DNA of 64,000 bases from Manganitrophus sp963718695 (GTDB taxonomy: Bacteria; Nitrospirota; Nitrospiria; SBBL01; Manganitrophaceae): assembly GCA_963718695.1 (NCBI GenBank), contig OY970371.1, positions 2,046,001-2,110,000 of the forward strand, in the 5' to 3' direction. Position numbers and translations under genes: made by a program. Positions 17,809 through 26,857 of the stretch are shown piece by piece. Numbering within the stretch: the stretch's first letter is position 1; the number at the start of each line of letters is the position of its first letter. The notes beneath the pieces are model-generated. The model had not been told where the DNA came from and did not search any database. It was given only the letters and a program-made list of their open reading frames with translations.

Positions 17809-19173
17809 TTACCGTTTGCCTTCGACGCGGGTTGCGCCCCATCGATCCTCCGGTTCGTGAAAGGCGGAAAGAAAAAGCCGATATTGTTTCTCAACCGCTT
17901 CTCGGTCCTCGCTCTCCGGGAGCTTTCTGCTCTCTTGTTTGATCCGGTTGGCGAGGCGAAGAATGGCCGAGCGGTCTTCCTCCCGGACGACGTGGGCGGC
18001 AATGGTGCTGAGGACCTTCAAAAGAGATAGCGTCACAATGGGCGCTGTTTTTCCATAATGATGAATCGGGACAAACGCGCGCTCTAAGATTTCGGGAAAC
18101 GTCACCGTTTTGGCAATGACACGCAGGTGGTGATCCGGGTCAAACCGATACGGAGATGGGATCACACGCTTGGCAAGCCGGCGGAGCGCCGCGCCAAGAT
18201 AGTCGATGGCGATCATGGCGGTGAAAGGATCATTGGTGCTGGGAGAGAGCGCACGGACCGCAATCTCCGCCAGCTGATCAATCCCAAAGGCAATATCTTG
18301 CGTGAACGTCCGATCCTTTCCCAGGATAAAGGTACGGTTGATCTGTTTTTTCACGGCCGAATCGATCTGTATCTTAGGCCACCCCTTCCCCAAGGTGTCT
18401 CCTTGGTTGATAAAATCACCCGGGCGGCACTCCAGTCTAATCAGAATATCGTTCTTCGAGGCGAGTGTCAGGAGTGTATCGTTCTCAATGGCCTGAAGAT
18501 AGCCGGTTTCCTCAGAATGAACCGGTGTAAATTCCCGTTCAGAATCGGGAACAGCGACTCCTCTCTCTGCCCTCTTTTGTTCGAATGCCGACTCCCCGAG
18601 TTCTTCCGGAAAGAGGTGATCGATGACCTCATCAAGGTCGCGCGCCACTGCGGTAATCACGCTGGTTGCCTGGATCGCGGCGGAGATATGATGAATAAAA
18701 TAGATCAGTAAAAAAAGATTGATGACCGCCAAAATGACAGCGACGGTGATTGAGAAGTGCGGTACGAATCCATTCTCTTCACCGATGCGGATGGTTCGAA
18801 GCACCAAGATACAGTACAAAAAAGTCGCAATGAAGGCCCCAAGCACGGTCTGGTTCCCGAGATCCCGCATGAAGTTGCGAAGCAACCTCGGGCCGAACTG
18901 GGTTGAGGTTAACGACAGGACCACGATTGTCACGGAGAATGCCACGCCTGCAACCGTGATGAGAGAGCCGGCGATGGTGGACAGCAACGTCTGAGCCCCC
19001 TCCGGACCGCCGGTATAGAGCCATCCTTCCAATTTTTTCAAGAAACCCCTTCCCGAAGAATCGAGCGAAAGGGTCGTCCGGGCAAGACCAATGGCAACCA
19101 AGGTAGAAAGACTCGGCACAAACCAGAAGCTCGACCGAAGCCGATCCCAGAGCTGATTTAATTTCGTCCTCAT
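17809..19173 (-). CDS. DUF2254 predicted membrane protein
   Basis: 454 residues. Four N-terminal membrane helices lie within about residues 15-165 (FWFVPSLSTLVAIGL, LLSTIAGSLITVAGVAFSVT, VLGAFIATFLYCILVL, FSITVAVILAVINLFLLIYF). They are followed by a large soluble domain (GYLQAIENDTLL, DIAFGIDQLAEIAVRALSPS, NDPFTAMIAIDYLGAALRRL). The family is widespread in bacteria and uncharacterised. It lies 57 bp upstream of the PRC-barrel gene on the same strand and may be co-transcribed. Confidence 0.85.
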   Translation of the reverse strand: MRTKLNQLWDRLRSSFWFVPSLSTLVAIGLARTTLSLDSSGRGFLKKLEGWLYTGGPEGAQTLLSTIAGSLITVAGVAFSVTIVVLSLTSTQFGPRLLRNFMRDLGNQTVLGAFIATFLYCILVLRTIRIGEENGFVPHFSITVAVILAVINLFLLIYFIHHISAAIQATSVITAVARDLDEVIDHLFPEELGESAFEQKRAERGVAVPDSEREFTPVHSEETGYLQAIENDTLLTLASKNDILIRLECRPGDFINQGDTLGKGWPKIQIDSAVKKQINRTFILGKDRTFTQDIAFGIDQLAEIAVRALSPSTNDPFTAMIAIDYLGAALRRLAKRVIPSPYRFDPDHHLRVIAKTVTFPEILERAFVPIHHYGKTAPIVTLSLLKVLSTIAAHVVREEDRSAILRLANRIKQESRKLPESEDREAVEKQYRLFLSAFHEPEDRWGATRVEGKR

Positions 19174-19482
19174 TGGGTCGTCCTTTCATTGCCGGTGCTG
19201 CTATGCCGATAACACTTCTAACGTCTCCTTTATGGTACGAGAAAGATGCGGTAGCGGACAATCCCCTATAAATTCACTAAGAATTCACTCAGACGCCGCG
19301 CAGGAAAGCCGACGGCTGCTCATTAGAAAGAAGCGTTTCATTCATTCCGTTTTATGATGCCGGCACAATGCACCATGAAACCTTGAAGGATGGGCCTTGT
19401 TCGCCTTCTCTCAAGCATGCCATAATGAAATCCACTTCCAGGTCCCCTGTTCCTCAGGGAACCGGCAATAAAGGATCGGATC
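19174..19482. other. 309-bp intergenic gap
   Basis: Divergent gap between the DUF2254 and DUF421 genes, so both promoters must lie here. A short direct repeat (AATTCACT twice, about 19271-19290) is the only structure noticed. Confidence 0.3.
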
Positions 19483-20001
19483 ATGGATCTGCAACGAATT
19501 TTCTTTGATAACTGGTCCGGGGTCATCCGCACCCTGATCATCGGTGTGCTCGCCTACGCGGCACTGGTACTTCTGCTCCGGATCTCCGGAAAGCGAACGT
19601 TATCAAAAATGAATGCCTTCGATCTGGTGGTCACCGTGGCCCTTGGATCGACCTTGGCGACGATTCTCCTCTCAAAAAATGTCGCCCTGATTGAAGGGGT
19701 CCTCGCCTTTGCCCTCCTCATCGGCCTCCAATACCTTGTCGCTTGGGCTTCCGTTTACTCCTCGTCTATCCGCCGGATTGTGAAGAGCGAGCCTGCGCTG
19801 CTGTTCCACCGGGGAGCGTTTCTCCGGGAAGCAATGCGGCAAGAGCGGGTCACAGAGGGAGAAGTCCGCGCGGCGATCCGGGCGGAAGGAATCGCGGCTC
19901 TCTCTGAAATCGAGGCGGTCGTGCTGGAGACCGACGGCTCTTTCAGCGTCATCCCAAAACCGGCCCAGGGCGAAAAATCGACCCTATCGAACGTGGCCTG
20001 A
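19483..20001 (+). CDS. DUF421/YetF-family membrane protein
   Basis: 172 residues. The N-terminal part has three hydrophobic segments (TLIIGVLAYAALVLLLRISG, FDLVVTVALGSTLATILLS, GVLAFALLIGLQYLVAW) with the family's RISGKRTLSKMNAFDLVVTVALGS-type motif at about residues 28-51. The C-terminal soluble YetF domain follows (LREAMRQERVTEGEVRAAIR, VVLETDGSFSVIPK). B. subtilis YetF-type proteins are membrane-anchored and poorly understood. It is monocistronic on the plus strand. Confidence 0.88.
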   Translation: MDLQRIFFDNWSGVIRTLIIGVLAYAALVLLLRISGKRTLSKMNAFDLVVTVALGSTLATILLSKNVALIEGVLAFALLIGLQYLVAWASVYSSSIRRIVKSEPALLFHRGAFLREAMRQERVTEGEVRAAIRAEGIAALSEIEAVVLETDGSFSVIPKPAQGEKSTLSNVA

Positions 20002-20095
20002 CGCCGTGGGTCCGGCGCGGCGGCATCGGTTTCGAATACGTTGTTCTGAACCGAATCGATCGCACTTCCATCATCAACGATCCTGCCGAAACTTC

Positions 20096-20125
20096 TTGAC
20101 ACATCCTCTTCAATCCTCATAATAT
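20096..20125 (+). promoter_or_regulatory. sigma-70 promoter of the ytxH-tetR operon
   Basis: A consensus -35 TTGACA (20096-20101), 18 nt, then TAATAT (20120-20125). The palindrome at 20126-20139 lies exactly over the expected start region. Confidence 0.6.
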
Positions 20126-20139
20126 TGACTATATAGTCA
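20126..20139. promoter_or_regulatory. Probable TetR operator (14-bp palindrome)
   Basis: TGACTATATAGTCA is a perfect palindrome directly downstream of the -10 box, of the size and type bound by TetR-family dimers. The operon it precedes encodes a TetR regulator, so autorepression is the simplest reading. Confidence 0.6.
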
Positions 20140-20193
20140 TTATTGACTTTTCAACCAAGGCAGTCTCATTCAATCAAAACAAGGAGGTCAACC

Positions 20194-20508
20194 ATGAAAA
20201 ACAAACTTGGAAACGTTCTTTCTATTCCCATGTTGTTTCTGGCCGGATTCGCCGTTGGCGTCGGTGCCGGATTGCTGATGGCGCCGCGATCGGGCAAAGA
20301 TACCCGCAAGCAGCTGAAAAACCTTGCCTCCGAAACCGGAGAACAGGTAAGCCGCATCGGAGGAGAGGCCAAACAGGCTATCTCCGGGATGATGGAACAG
20401 GGCAAAACAATGGCGGGTGAAGCGGGTGAACATTTCTCCTCCATCGGCGAAAAGACGAAAGAGATGGTCTCTGGAATCGTAGCGCATGGGAGAGGACTGG
20501 TCCGGTAA
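20194..20508 (+). CDS. YtxH-domain protein
   Basis: 104 residues. One N-terminal membrane-type helix (SIPMLFLAGFAVGVGAGLLM) is followed by the APRSGKDTRKQL motif typical of YtxH and an amphipathic helical tail (EQVSRIGGEAKQAISGMMEQ). YtxH proteins are small general-stress proteins of unknown mechanism. The start is fixed by AAGGAGG seven nt before ATG 20194; the upstream in-frame extension to 20143 has no site and crosses the leader. Its own operator-bearing promoter lies upstream, and a tetR gene follows 30 bp later. Confidence 0.85.
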   Translation: MKNKLGNVLSIPMLFLAGFAVGVGAGLLMAPRSGKDTRKQLKNLASETGEQVSRIGGEAKQAISGMMEQGKTMAGEAGEHFSSIGEKTKEMVSGIVAHGRGLVR

Positions 20509-20538
20509 GCCCCTGCAGGAGATTGGAGAGAGCCGGCG

Positions 20539-21180
20539 ATGCGCCAACTTGAATCGAACGATCCATCGCTGCCTAAACCGACGCGGGTTGCGCGCCGCAA
20601 AGAAAAAACACGTCTGAAATTAATGGAGGCGGCGCTCGCCCTCTTCAACGAGAAGGGAATTTATTGGGCCACCATCGAGGACATCACCGAAAAATCGGAC
20701 GTCGGCAAAGGAACGTTTTATCAGCATTTCGAAACGAAGGAATCACTTCTCTATGCGATTTTAGAGGAGGGACTCGACAAGCTGCTGGATGAGACCGCCC
20801 ATTCGGTCAAGGGCATTACACCCGGCCGGGAGGTTGTCTCTTTGATGATCCAAGCGCAGCTCAATTTTTTTCTGGACCGTTCGGAATATCTCCTTCTCTA
20901 TCACCAGACACACGGGCTGCTTCGCCTGAAGGTGCAGGAAATGACGAGCCTGCGAGATCTCTACACGGCGTATTTTGACAAACTGGGCCGAATTCTCCTG
21001 CCGAGCCTCGGCGGCCGAGGCGAAAAGCGGGGCGAAAAAGCCCGGGAAATCGGGATGACGCTCTCGGCGTTTACCACCGGAATGTTGTCGCAGCAGCTCT
21101 TGTTCGGCTCACCGCGCGAGCCCAAAAGCCGGACCGAACTTCAAACATTACTTGAGCGCAGCATTCTCGCGCTCATCTAG
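20539..21180 (+). CDS. TetR/AcrR-family regulator
   Basis: 213 residues. The N-terminal HTH (about 20-66: RLKLMEAALALFNEKGIYWA, TIEDITEKSDVGKGTFYQHF) is a textbook TetR domain, including the GKGTFYQHF recognition segment. The C-terminal helical ligand domain has HTGLLRLK-like and FTTGMLSQQLLFG segments. It is second in an operon with the YtxH gene and probably represses the operon through the palindrome at 20126-20139. The ligand is unknown. Confidence 0.9.
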   Translation: MRQLESNDPSLPKPTRVARRKEKTRLKLMEAALALFNEKGIYWATIEDITEKSDVGKGTFYQHFETKESLLYAILEEGLDKLLDETAHSVKGITPGREVVSLMIQAQLNFFLDRSEYLLLYHQTHGLLRLKVQEMTSLRDLYTAYFDKLGRILLPSLGGRGEKRGEKAREIGMTLSAFTTGMLSQQLLFGSPREPKSRTELQTLLERSILALI

Positions 21181-21302
21181 AATCTCTCATTCAAGACCAC
21201 AATAACATTAAGTCACTTTATAGGTTGGTGCTCTATCGAGGGCGGGCCGTTCTGCTCCCCTCTGAATCCGTCGATGTTCTATAGGATCGATATTGGTCAT
21301 AG

Positions 21303-22229
21303 ATGATGGCGAATAGGAGAGAGGAAGACTTCATTCGGAAAGCGCGGGTCCGGAAGCAACCGATCATCTCCTCGAATTTCGGCGTTGAGACGCTCCGGAG
21401 CGTCTTGAGAGATTCGGCCCGCCGGTTTTATTCGATGCATGGGCCGTTTCTCGCTTCGGGTCTTGCTTTTGATTTGTTACTAAATTTTATTCCATTGCTC
21501 TTTCTGATCGTTTCCACGTTGGGCTACACCTTGGCCGCTTCCGATGGAGCGATTCTCATGGTCCAGTCGTTTCTACAGGACCGGCTCCCGGCCGGGTCGC
21601 AATTTTCGGTGATCGACAATCTCCCTCTGATCGCCTCAAAACGAAACCGATTCGGTCTGACCGGATTTGTTCTATATCTTTTTTTCACAACTGCCACGGT
21701 CGGTTCAATCCGCACGGTCTTAAACAACCTCTTTGAGATTAAACAATCGCGGAGCTTTTTCAGGGGAAAGGCGGTCGATCTGCTTGTGATGCTGGTGGCC
21801 TCCGGGCTATTTGTCTTCATTGCCGGTTTGAGCGCCTGGGTCGCCGTCGCTCGCACCACGCATGGGATTCCTTTGCCCGGTATTGTCGTCAGCAGACTGC
21901 TCGGTCTTCTTTTTACGGCGGCTCTGCTTTATCTGTTTTATCGCTTCTGCCCCGCTCAACGAATCGCCCGGCGGGGGCTCTGGACCGCCGTGGCCACAGG
22001 CGCCGTTCTGCTTGAACTCTCGAAGCGGCTCTTCGGATGGTACATCTCGGTGGCGAGCGGTTATACCATCCTTTATGGAGCGTTGAGCGGTTTTCTCTTT
22101 CTCTGTCTTTGGCTTTATTATGTATCGCTGGTCTTTATTCTCTCCGCCGTCATCGGATCAAGTGTGAATCGAATGACGATGACGGAGGCAAAGGCGGCGC
22201 AACATTCGCGGCATCCCTCTCCAGTGTAA
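21303..22229 (+). CDS. YihY/BrkB-family inner-membrane protein
   Basis: 308 residues. Six hydrophobic segments after a charged N-terminus of about 45 residues. Family marks: SGLAFDLLLNFIPLLFLIVS, the TGFVLYLFFTTATVGSIRTV stretch, GLWTAVATGAVLLELSKRLF, then YGALSGFLFLCLWLYYVSLV. Formerly annotated as RNase BN, now regarded as a membrane protein of unknown function. The start could be either ATG of the ATGATG at 21303/21306; no strong ribosome site is visible. Confidence 0.88.
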   Translation: MMANRREEDFIRKARVRKQPIISSNFGVETLRSVLRDSARRFYSMHGPFLASGLAFDLLLNFIPLLFLIVSTLGYTLAASDGAILMVQSFLQDRLPAGSQFSVIDNLPLIASKRNRFGLTGFVLYLFFTTATVGSIRTVLNNLFEIKQSRSFFRGKAVDLLVMLVASGLFVFIAGLSAWVAVARTTHGIPLPGIVVSRLLGLLFTAALLYLFYRFCPAQRIARRGLWTAVATGAVLLELSKRLFGWYISVASGYTILYGALSGFLFLCLWLYYVSLVFILSAVIGSSVNRMTMTEAKAAQHSRHPSPV

Positions 22230-22392
22230 ATCGCCGCATCTTCTGAATGGACCGCGGCTTTTTGAAGGGATGAATCCCTTTGTCTGTGCTAAAATATGAC
22301 TTCCACCCCTTTGTCGGATGTACATTTGATGCGGGTGACCAAACACGGGTGTTGAATAAAATTCCTTTCGAGCATTCTCATAAAGGATCTTA

Positions 22393-24288
22393 ATGGATAC
22401 CGCTCAAATCAGCCTCATTCTCGCGATTGCATTGGCGGCGGGGGTTTTCGCCCAAAGCGTCAGCCGGCATCTTCGGATTCCCGGAATCGTCCTGCTGCTG
22501 ACGCTCGGAGTCCTTCTGGGACCGGAGGGGCTCCATTGGGTGGAGCCGCGGACACTCGGCGCAGGCTTATTCGGAATCGTCGACTTTGCCGTGGCGATTA
22601 TCCTCTTCGAGGGGGGACTGAATCTGGAATTTTCCCGGCTTCGCCGGGAAGAGTTGCCGATCCGAAGGCTCATCACCTGGGGCGCCCTCGTCAGCCTGAT
22701 CGGCGGGACGGTCGCCGTGAAAACATTTCTTGGATGGTCGTGGGAATTGTCCTTTTTATTCGGAAGCCTCGTGGTCGTCACCGGCCCGACCGTTGTCAGC
22801 CCGCTGGTGCGCGACATGCGCCTTCGGCCGAAGCTTAAGACCATTCTGGAGGCGGAAGGGGTCTTGATCGACCCGATCGGGGTGATCTTGGCGGTGCTGG
22901 TGTTCGATATCATCATTACCCCGGAGGCGAAAACCGTCGTGAGCGGATTGGCCCACAGTATCCTCCGCCTCGGCTTCGGAATCCTGTCCGGGATGGCCGG
23001 AGGATTCCTGATCGGCCGGCTACTCCGCTTCAAGAGTGTGGTGCCGCGCGGGCATGAGAACATTTTCACCCTCGCTTCCGCCGTCCTGATCTTTCACGGA
23101 TGCGACCGTCTCGTCCCCCACAGCGGCATTCTCGCCGTCACCATCGCGGGGGTCGTCGTCGGGAACTCACAAACTCCGGTCGATCGAGACCTCCGCGAGT
23201 TCAAGGATCAACTCACGGTCCTGTTGGTCGGGCTCCTCTTTATCCTCCTCTCAGCAGATGTCGGGCTGGAAGATGTGCGCAACCTCGGTTGGCGCGGCCT
23301 TGGCGTTCTGGGAGCCCTTATTTTCGGCGTCCGCCCGTTGGGTGTCTGGCTTTCAACAAGGAAAGCGGATCTCTCCTTGCAGGAGAAATTCTTTATCTCC
23401 TGGATTGCGCCCCGCGGCATCGTTGCGGCGGCTCTTGCGACCCTCACCGCCGCCACGATGGAGAGCAACGAGATGCCGGGCGGCACGGAGCTGCGGGCGC
23501 TTGTCTTCTTAACCATTGCCGGCACCGTGCTCCTGGCCGGTTTTACCGCCCGTCCGGTAGCGACCCTTCTCGGTCTAAGGCTTCCGGTAAGGGATCGGGT
23601 GGCGATCTTGGGCGCGCACGGGTTGGGACTGGTTCTCGGCAAGGAGCTTCGGAACGCGGGGCTGCAGGTTGTTTTTCTCGACTCCGATCCGAAATTCTGC
23701 CGCCAAGCGGAAGAAGCCGGCTTTCCGGTGGTTTTCGGAAATGCGCTGGAGGAGAGAACGCTGCTTCGGGCTCAATTCGAGCTGGTCGGCGCCGCCGTCG
23801 GAGTCACCTCGAACGAACACCTCAACAGCATGTTCGTCGGCCAGGCGAAAGAGCTCTTCGGGGTCCCAAAAGGATATGTCGCCGTGGATGCGTTGGAAGG
23901 AGAGAAAACACCTGAATATGTTCGGCGCCAAGGAGCGGAGGTCCTTTTTGACGGCGCCCACGAAACGGAGCGTTGGGATGTCCGATCCCGCCATAAGGAA
24001 TTGGAGATCGAGCACTTTACATTTCAGCCCCAAAAGGATGAAAAAGGAAATGTGATCGACGGCGAGGGAAAAAGCGCTTTATCCAGAAACGGAGATCGTT
24101 TTGTCATCCTCTGCATCCGCCGCGGCGGGCGGACTGCCCCGATGTCCCTGCCCTACTCGCCGCGCGAAGGAGATGTTGCTTCAATCGCGCTCTATCTCCC
24201 GGAACGCGATGCGGCACTCCGGCTCCTTAGCGAGGGGGGATGGCACAAGATCGGCGCCAAAGCCGAAATGACCGCATCTGCGGTGTAA
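22393..24288 (+). CDS. CPA1-type Na+(K+)/H+ antiporter with C-terminal RCK/TrkA-N domain
   Basis: 631 residues. Residues 1-390 are the antiporter module with about 12 helices (RIPGIVLLLTLGVLLGPEGL, AVAIILFEGGLNLEFSRLRR, LVVVTGPTVVSPLVRDM, GVLIDPIGVILAVLVFDIII, APRGIVAAALATL). Residues about 400-515 form a Rossmann nucleotide-binding domain (VAILGAHGLGLVLGKELRNA; DSDPKFCRQAEEAGFPVVFG), with a small C-terminal domain after it. Exchange of Na+ or K+ for H+ gated by a bound nucleotide is expected from the family. It sits among other ion-handling genes (ClC, MscS remnant, ion channel). Confidence 0.9.
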   Translation: MDTAQISLILAIALAAGVFAQSVSRHLRIPGIVLLLTLGVLLGPEGLHWVEPRTLGAGLFGIVDFAVAIILFEGGLNLEFSRLRREELPIRRLITWGALVSLIGGTVAVKTFLGWSWELSFLFGSLVVVTGPTVVSPLVRDMRLRPKLKTILEAEGVLIDPIGVILAVLVFDIIITPEAKTVVSGLAHSILRLGFGILSGMAGGFLIGRLLRFKSVVPRGHENIFTLASAVLIFHGCDRLVPHSGILAVTIAGVVVGNSQTPVDRDLREFKDQLTVLLVGLLFILLSADVGLEDVRNLGWRGLGVLGALIFGVRPLGVWLSTRKADLSLQEKFFISWIAPRGIVAAALATLTAATMESNEMPGGTELRALVFLTIAGTVLLAGFTARPVATLLGLRLPVRDRVAILGAHGLGLVLGKELRNAGLQVVFLDSDPKFCRQAEEAGFPVVFGNALEERTLLRAQFELVGAAVGVTSNEHLNSMFVGQAKELFGVPKGYVAVDALEGEKTPEYVRRQGAEVLFDGAHETERWDVRSRHKELEIEHFTFQPQKDEKGNVIDGEGKSALSRNGDRFVILCIRRGGRTAPMSLPYSPREGDVASIALYLPERDAALRLLSEGGWHKIGAKAEMTASAV

Positions 24289-24519
24289 TTTCTTCCGATT
24301 TCCTCCCTTTGATTTTTCAATTGCGATCTTCGACTCATTAGAAAATCCAGCGCGTTCGCACGCATCGCCGGCGCCCCTGCCACCCGATCTATCGGTCGCT
24401 GGGGTCCTCGCCTTGAGCCTCCGTCAGATAATGTTCTATAGTGGAAAGAGACGCTTCATGCGGCGCATTGCTCCGCTTTGAAACGGCCTGTAGAGAAGCG
24501 GGATGAATAGGAGGGCGGC

Positions 24520-24994
24520 TTGAAAGAATTGATTAGACTGGTCGGGCCCAACCGAGCGGTTGAAATATTCGGGGTAAAGCTGGTCGGCGTCAATGCAGAG
24601 AACGGCAGGAAGCTTCTCTTCTCCCTCCTCTTCATCGCTTTGATCGTTCTGGTGGTTCGCAGTTTCACAAAAATGATACGCTGGTGGCTGCATGGGCGGG
24701 GCAAAGAGCAGATTGAATTTTGGGCGCGCCAGGGAATCCGGCTGGCCGCGGCGGTGATCTTGGTTCTGGGGCTCGCCTCCATCTGGTTCGACGATCCGGG
24801 CCGGCTCGCCACCGCCTTGGGACTGATCACTGCGGCCCTCGCCTTCGCGCTCCAGAAGGTCGTCACGGCGATCGCCGGCTACTTCGTCATCCTGCGTGGG
24901 AAGGTCTTCAATGTGGGTGACCGAATTCGGATGAGGGGGGGTGCGCGGTGATGTGCTTGGGCTAAGCTTCACCCAGACCACTATAAAAGAATGA
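24520..24994 (+). pseudogene. MscS-family mechanosensitive channel, frameshifted and truncated
   Basis: The N-terminal helices (KLLFSLLFIALIVLVVRSF, GIRLAAAVILVLGLASIW) and pore-lining/MscS start (TALGLITAALAFALQKVVTA, then YFVILRGKVFNVGDRI) are intact. The frame then fails at a run of seven Gs (24935-24941) and stops at 24951. Dropping one G restores the family sequence VRGDVLGLSFTQTTIKE, which then meets a stop at 24994. So there is a homopolymer frameshift, and in addition the rest of the MscS beta and C-terminal domains is missing. It is probably a true pseudogene, since the corrected frame is truncated as well. Confidence 0.8.
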
Positions 24995-25084
24995 CCGCAG
25001 AAGCGGAACACCCTAACTATTTTGCATACAAACTAATTGGGTTCAGATGCATACCTGTATGCCATTGAGGCATATGAAGGAGAG

Positions 25085-25642
25085 ATGGCTCGAAAAGACG
25101 ATATCGGTACGGACGGCAGGGGGTATCAACCCCGCAAGGTCGGCCTCGGCAATGGACTCCTCTTCGTCTCCCTCTTCCTCTGGACGGCAATATTCCCGGC
25201 CGGAGAAAGAACCCACGCGGCGGGGATTGAGCTAAACAGCCCGGAAGATCGGCCAGGTTCTTTTTTGATCATTTATGAAGATCCCCTTTTGGAAGAAGAA
25301 GGGTTAGGAGCAAGAATCGACCCCGATCGAGAAAACGACCCATTGACCGATCCTGAACTTCAAGAGCCGCTCGATCCAGGTCTCAATGATCCTGTTGAGC
25401 CAGGATCTGAAGATCCGGGCTTGGATGGCGATGCGTTTGCCGACCCCCGTTTCGAAGAACCGCTGGAAGACGATTTTGGAGGAGGAAGGGATCCGGACTT
25501 GGAACAGGAATTCGGTGAGCCGCTTGAGCCGGGAATTGATGATCCCCTTGCGCCGGGCTTCGATCCGGGAATGAATGACGATCATTTTGTCGAGCCGGGC
25601 GAAGCGCCGCTTGAGCCGGGGGTCGAAGATCCGGGTCTGTAA
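25085..25642 (+). CDS. Secreted acidic, Pro/Asp/Glu-rich repetitive protein
   Basis: 185 residues. Signal-peptide-like region GNGLLFVSLFLWTAIFPAG followed by ERTHAAG (cleavage near THA-A). The rest is very acidic with imperfect short repeats built on (D/E)P(L/G)xPGxxDP, e.g. EPLDPGLNDPVEPGSEDPGL and EPLEPGIDDPLAPGFDPG. No family recognised; low complexity predicts disorder and perhaps cation binding at the surface. ATG 25085 is preferred. A TTG-initiated extension to 25037 is in frame, and the AAGGAG at 25077-25082 is too close to 25085 to be decisive. Confidence 0.55.
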   Translation: MARKDDIGTDGRGYQPRKVGLGNGLLFVSLFLWTAIFPAGERTHAAGIELNSPEDRPGSFLIIYEDPLLEEEGLGARIDPDRENDPLTDPELQEPLDPGLNDPVEPGSEDPGLDGDAFADPRFEEPLEDDFGGGRDPDLEQEFGEPLEPGIDDPLAPGFDPGMNDDHFVEPGEAPLEPGVEDPGL

Positions 25643-25852
25643 TCGGGTGTGATGTGGAAAGAGAGCGCTCCATCAAAACCGCGGAGGTCATTGAGAGCCC
25701 TTCGGCGTATAAATGATGAATTCGCTGAGCCTTGATTTCAACCATCCGTGTACGAGAAGAGTCTTAAGGACGTGGCCGGCAAGTCAAACAATCTGCACCC
25801 CGTGGGCCGCGCTCTGCAGCACACTCAATCAAAAATGAAAAGGAGACGCCAA

Positions 25853-26596
25853 ATGAAGTTGATATTACAGCAGATCACATCCCCTCCGTTGCAAGGGTGG
25901 AGATCCGCGCGTGCTCTCCGCGCATTCCTCCTCGGTCTACTCCTGATGGTGGGATGCGCACAGGGTCCCGAAATCAGGCCGGCGCCGGAGGCGAGGGTGG
26001 TTCCTGGAGAAGAGAAAGGGGCCGTCGGTTTGGCGGACGGGATCCGGGTGGTTGCAAAGGGCGACACCTGGTCCGGCCGGCCCGGCAATCTCGAAGAGAT
26101 TCTGACTCCCATTGAAGCAACGATCGAGAACCGAAGCGGAAAACCGATTCAGATCCGCTACAACAACTTTGTCCTGGTCAGCCTGTCGGGGTTCCGATCT
26201 TATGCCCTTCCTCCTCACAAGATCGAAGCAACCACGGAAGAGCGGGTTCCCACGACGCCGCTTACTCCCGGTTTCCTATACCGCGACTTCTATGTGGCCC
26301 CTTATCACCGCCCCTTTTATGGCCCGCACCTCCGTGCATGGTCGGATCCATTCTTTTTCGATCCGCTCTATTATCGGCGTCATTATGCCCTCTGGCCCGT
26401 CGAATTACCGACGGACGATATGCTCCGAAAAGCGATTCCCGAGGGGGTACTCGAGGACAATGGCCACGTCAGGGGTTTTTTCTACTTTCAGAAGATCGGG
26501 GAAGATGTTTCCCGCTTCAGCATCAACGCCGAGCTTGTCAATGCAGAAACGGGAGAGACGTTTGGAATGGTCACCATTCCCTTTATGGTGGGATAG
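25853..26596 (+). CDS. Lipoprotein, unknown function
   Basis: 247 residues. The start ATG follows AAAAGGAGACGCCAA. Lipoprotein signal with lipobox LLLMVGC (about residue 39). The mature part is largely beta (DGIRVVAKGDTWSGRP, ATIENRSGKPIQIRYNNFVL), then an aromatic/Pro/His-rich segment (YVAPYHRPFYGPHLRAWSDP, FDPLYYRRHYALWPVELP) and a C-terminal FFYFQKIGEDVSRFSINAEL stretch. It looks like an uncharacterised envelope lipoprotein. It is followed 36 bp later by a 46-residue lipoprotein. Confidence 0.75.
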   Translation: MKLILQQITSPPLQGWRSARALRAFLLGLLLMVGCAQGPEIRPAPEARVVPGEEKGAVGLADGIRVVAKGDTWSGRPGNLEEILTPIEATIENRSGKPIQIRYNNFVLVSLSGFRSYALPPHKIEATTEERVPTTPLTPGFLYRDFYVAPYHRPFYGPHLRAWSDPFFFDPLYYRRHYALWPVELPTDDMLRKAIPEGVLEDNGHVRGFFYFQKIGEDVSRFSINAELVNAETGETFGMVTIPFMVG

Positions 26597-26632
26597 GATT
26601 CGTACAGGGATTTCGGATAAAGGAGGGTCACA

Positions 26633-26773
26633 ATGCATAAAATAGTTTTCGGCCGTATCGGGGGCCTACTTCTCATCGCGCTGGTCACGCTGTTCTTCAC
26701 TGCTTGTGAGCAAGAGCGTGAAATCGACGATCGCGCCGGTGCTCCGTTGGTTGCAGTATCGCCAGACCGATGA
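26633..26773 (+). CDS. Very small lipoprotein (46 residues)
   Basis: ATG 26633 follows AAAGGAGGGTCACA, a near-consensus ribosome site. The peptide MHKIVFGRIGGLLLIALVTL, then FFTACEQEREIDD, has a full lipoprotein signal with lipobox FTAC at about residue 25, leaving about 22 mature residues. Size, site and lipobox together support a real gene. Function unknown; it is probably co-transcribed with the preceding lipoprotein. Confidence 0.6.
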   Translation: MHKIVFGRIGGLLLIALVTLFFTACEQEREIDDRAGAPLVAVSPDR

Positions 26774-26857
26774 GAGCCGGGGGAGCGTATCGGGTTGAAA
26801 GGTCGCCACTTCCCCTGCTGTAATGCGCTACAACAGTGAGCCTGAGAGAAAACAAAC

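Noticed and set aside
23100..23915. 271-codon plus-strand frame
   Set aside because: Shifted frame within the CPA1 antiporter; Arg/Ser-rich shadow translation.
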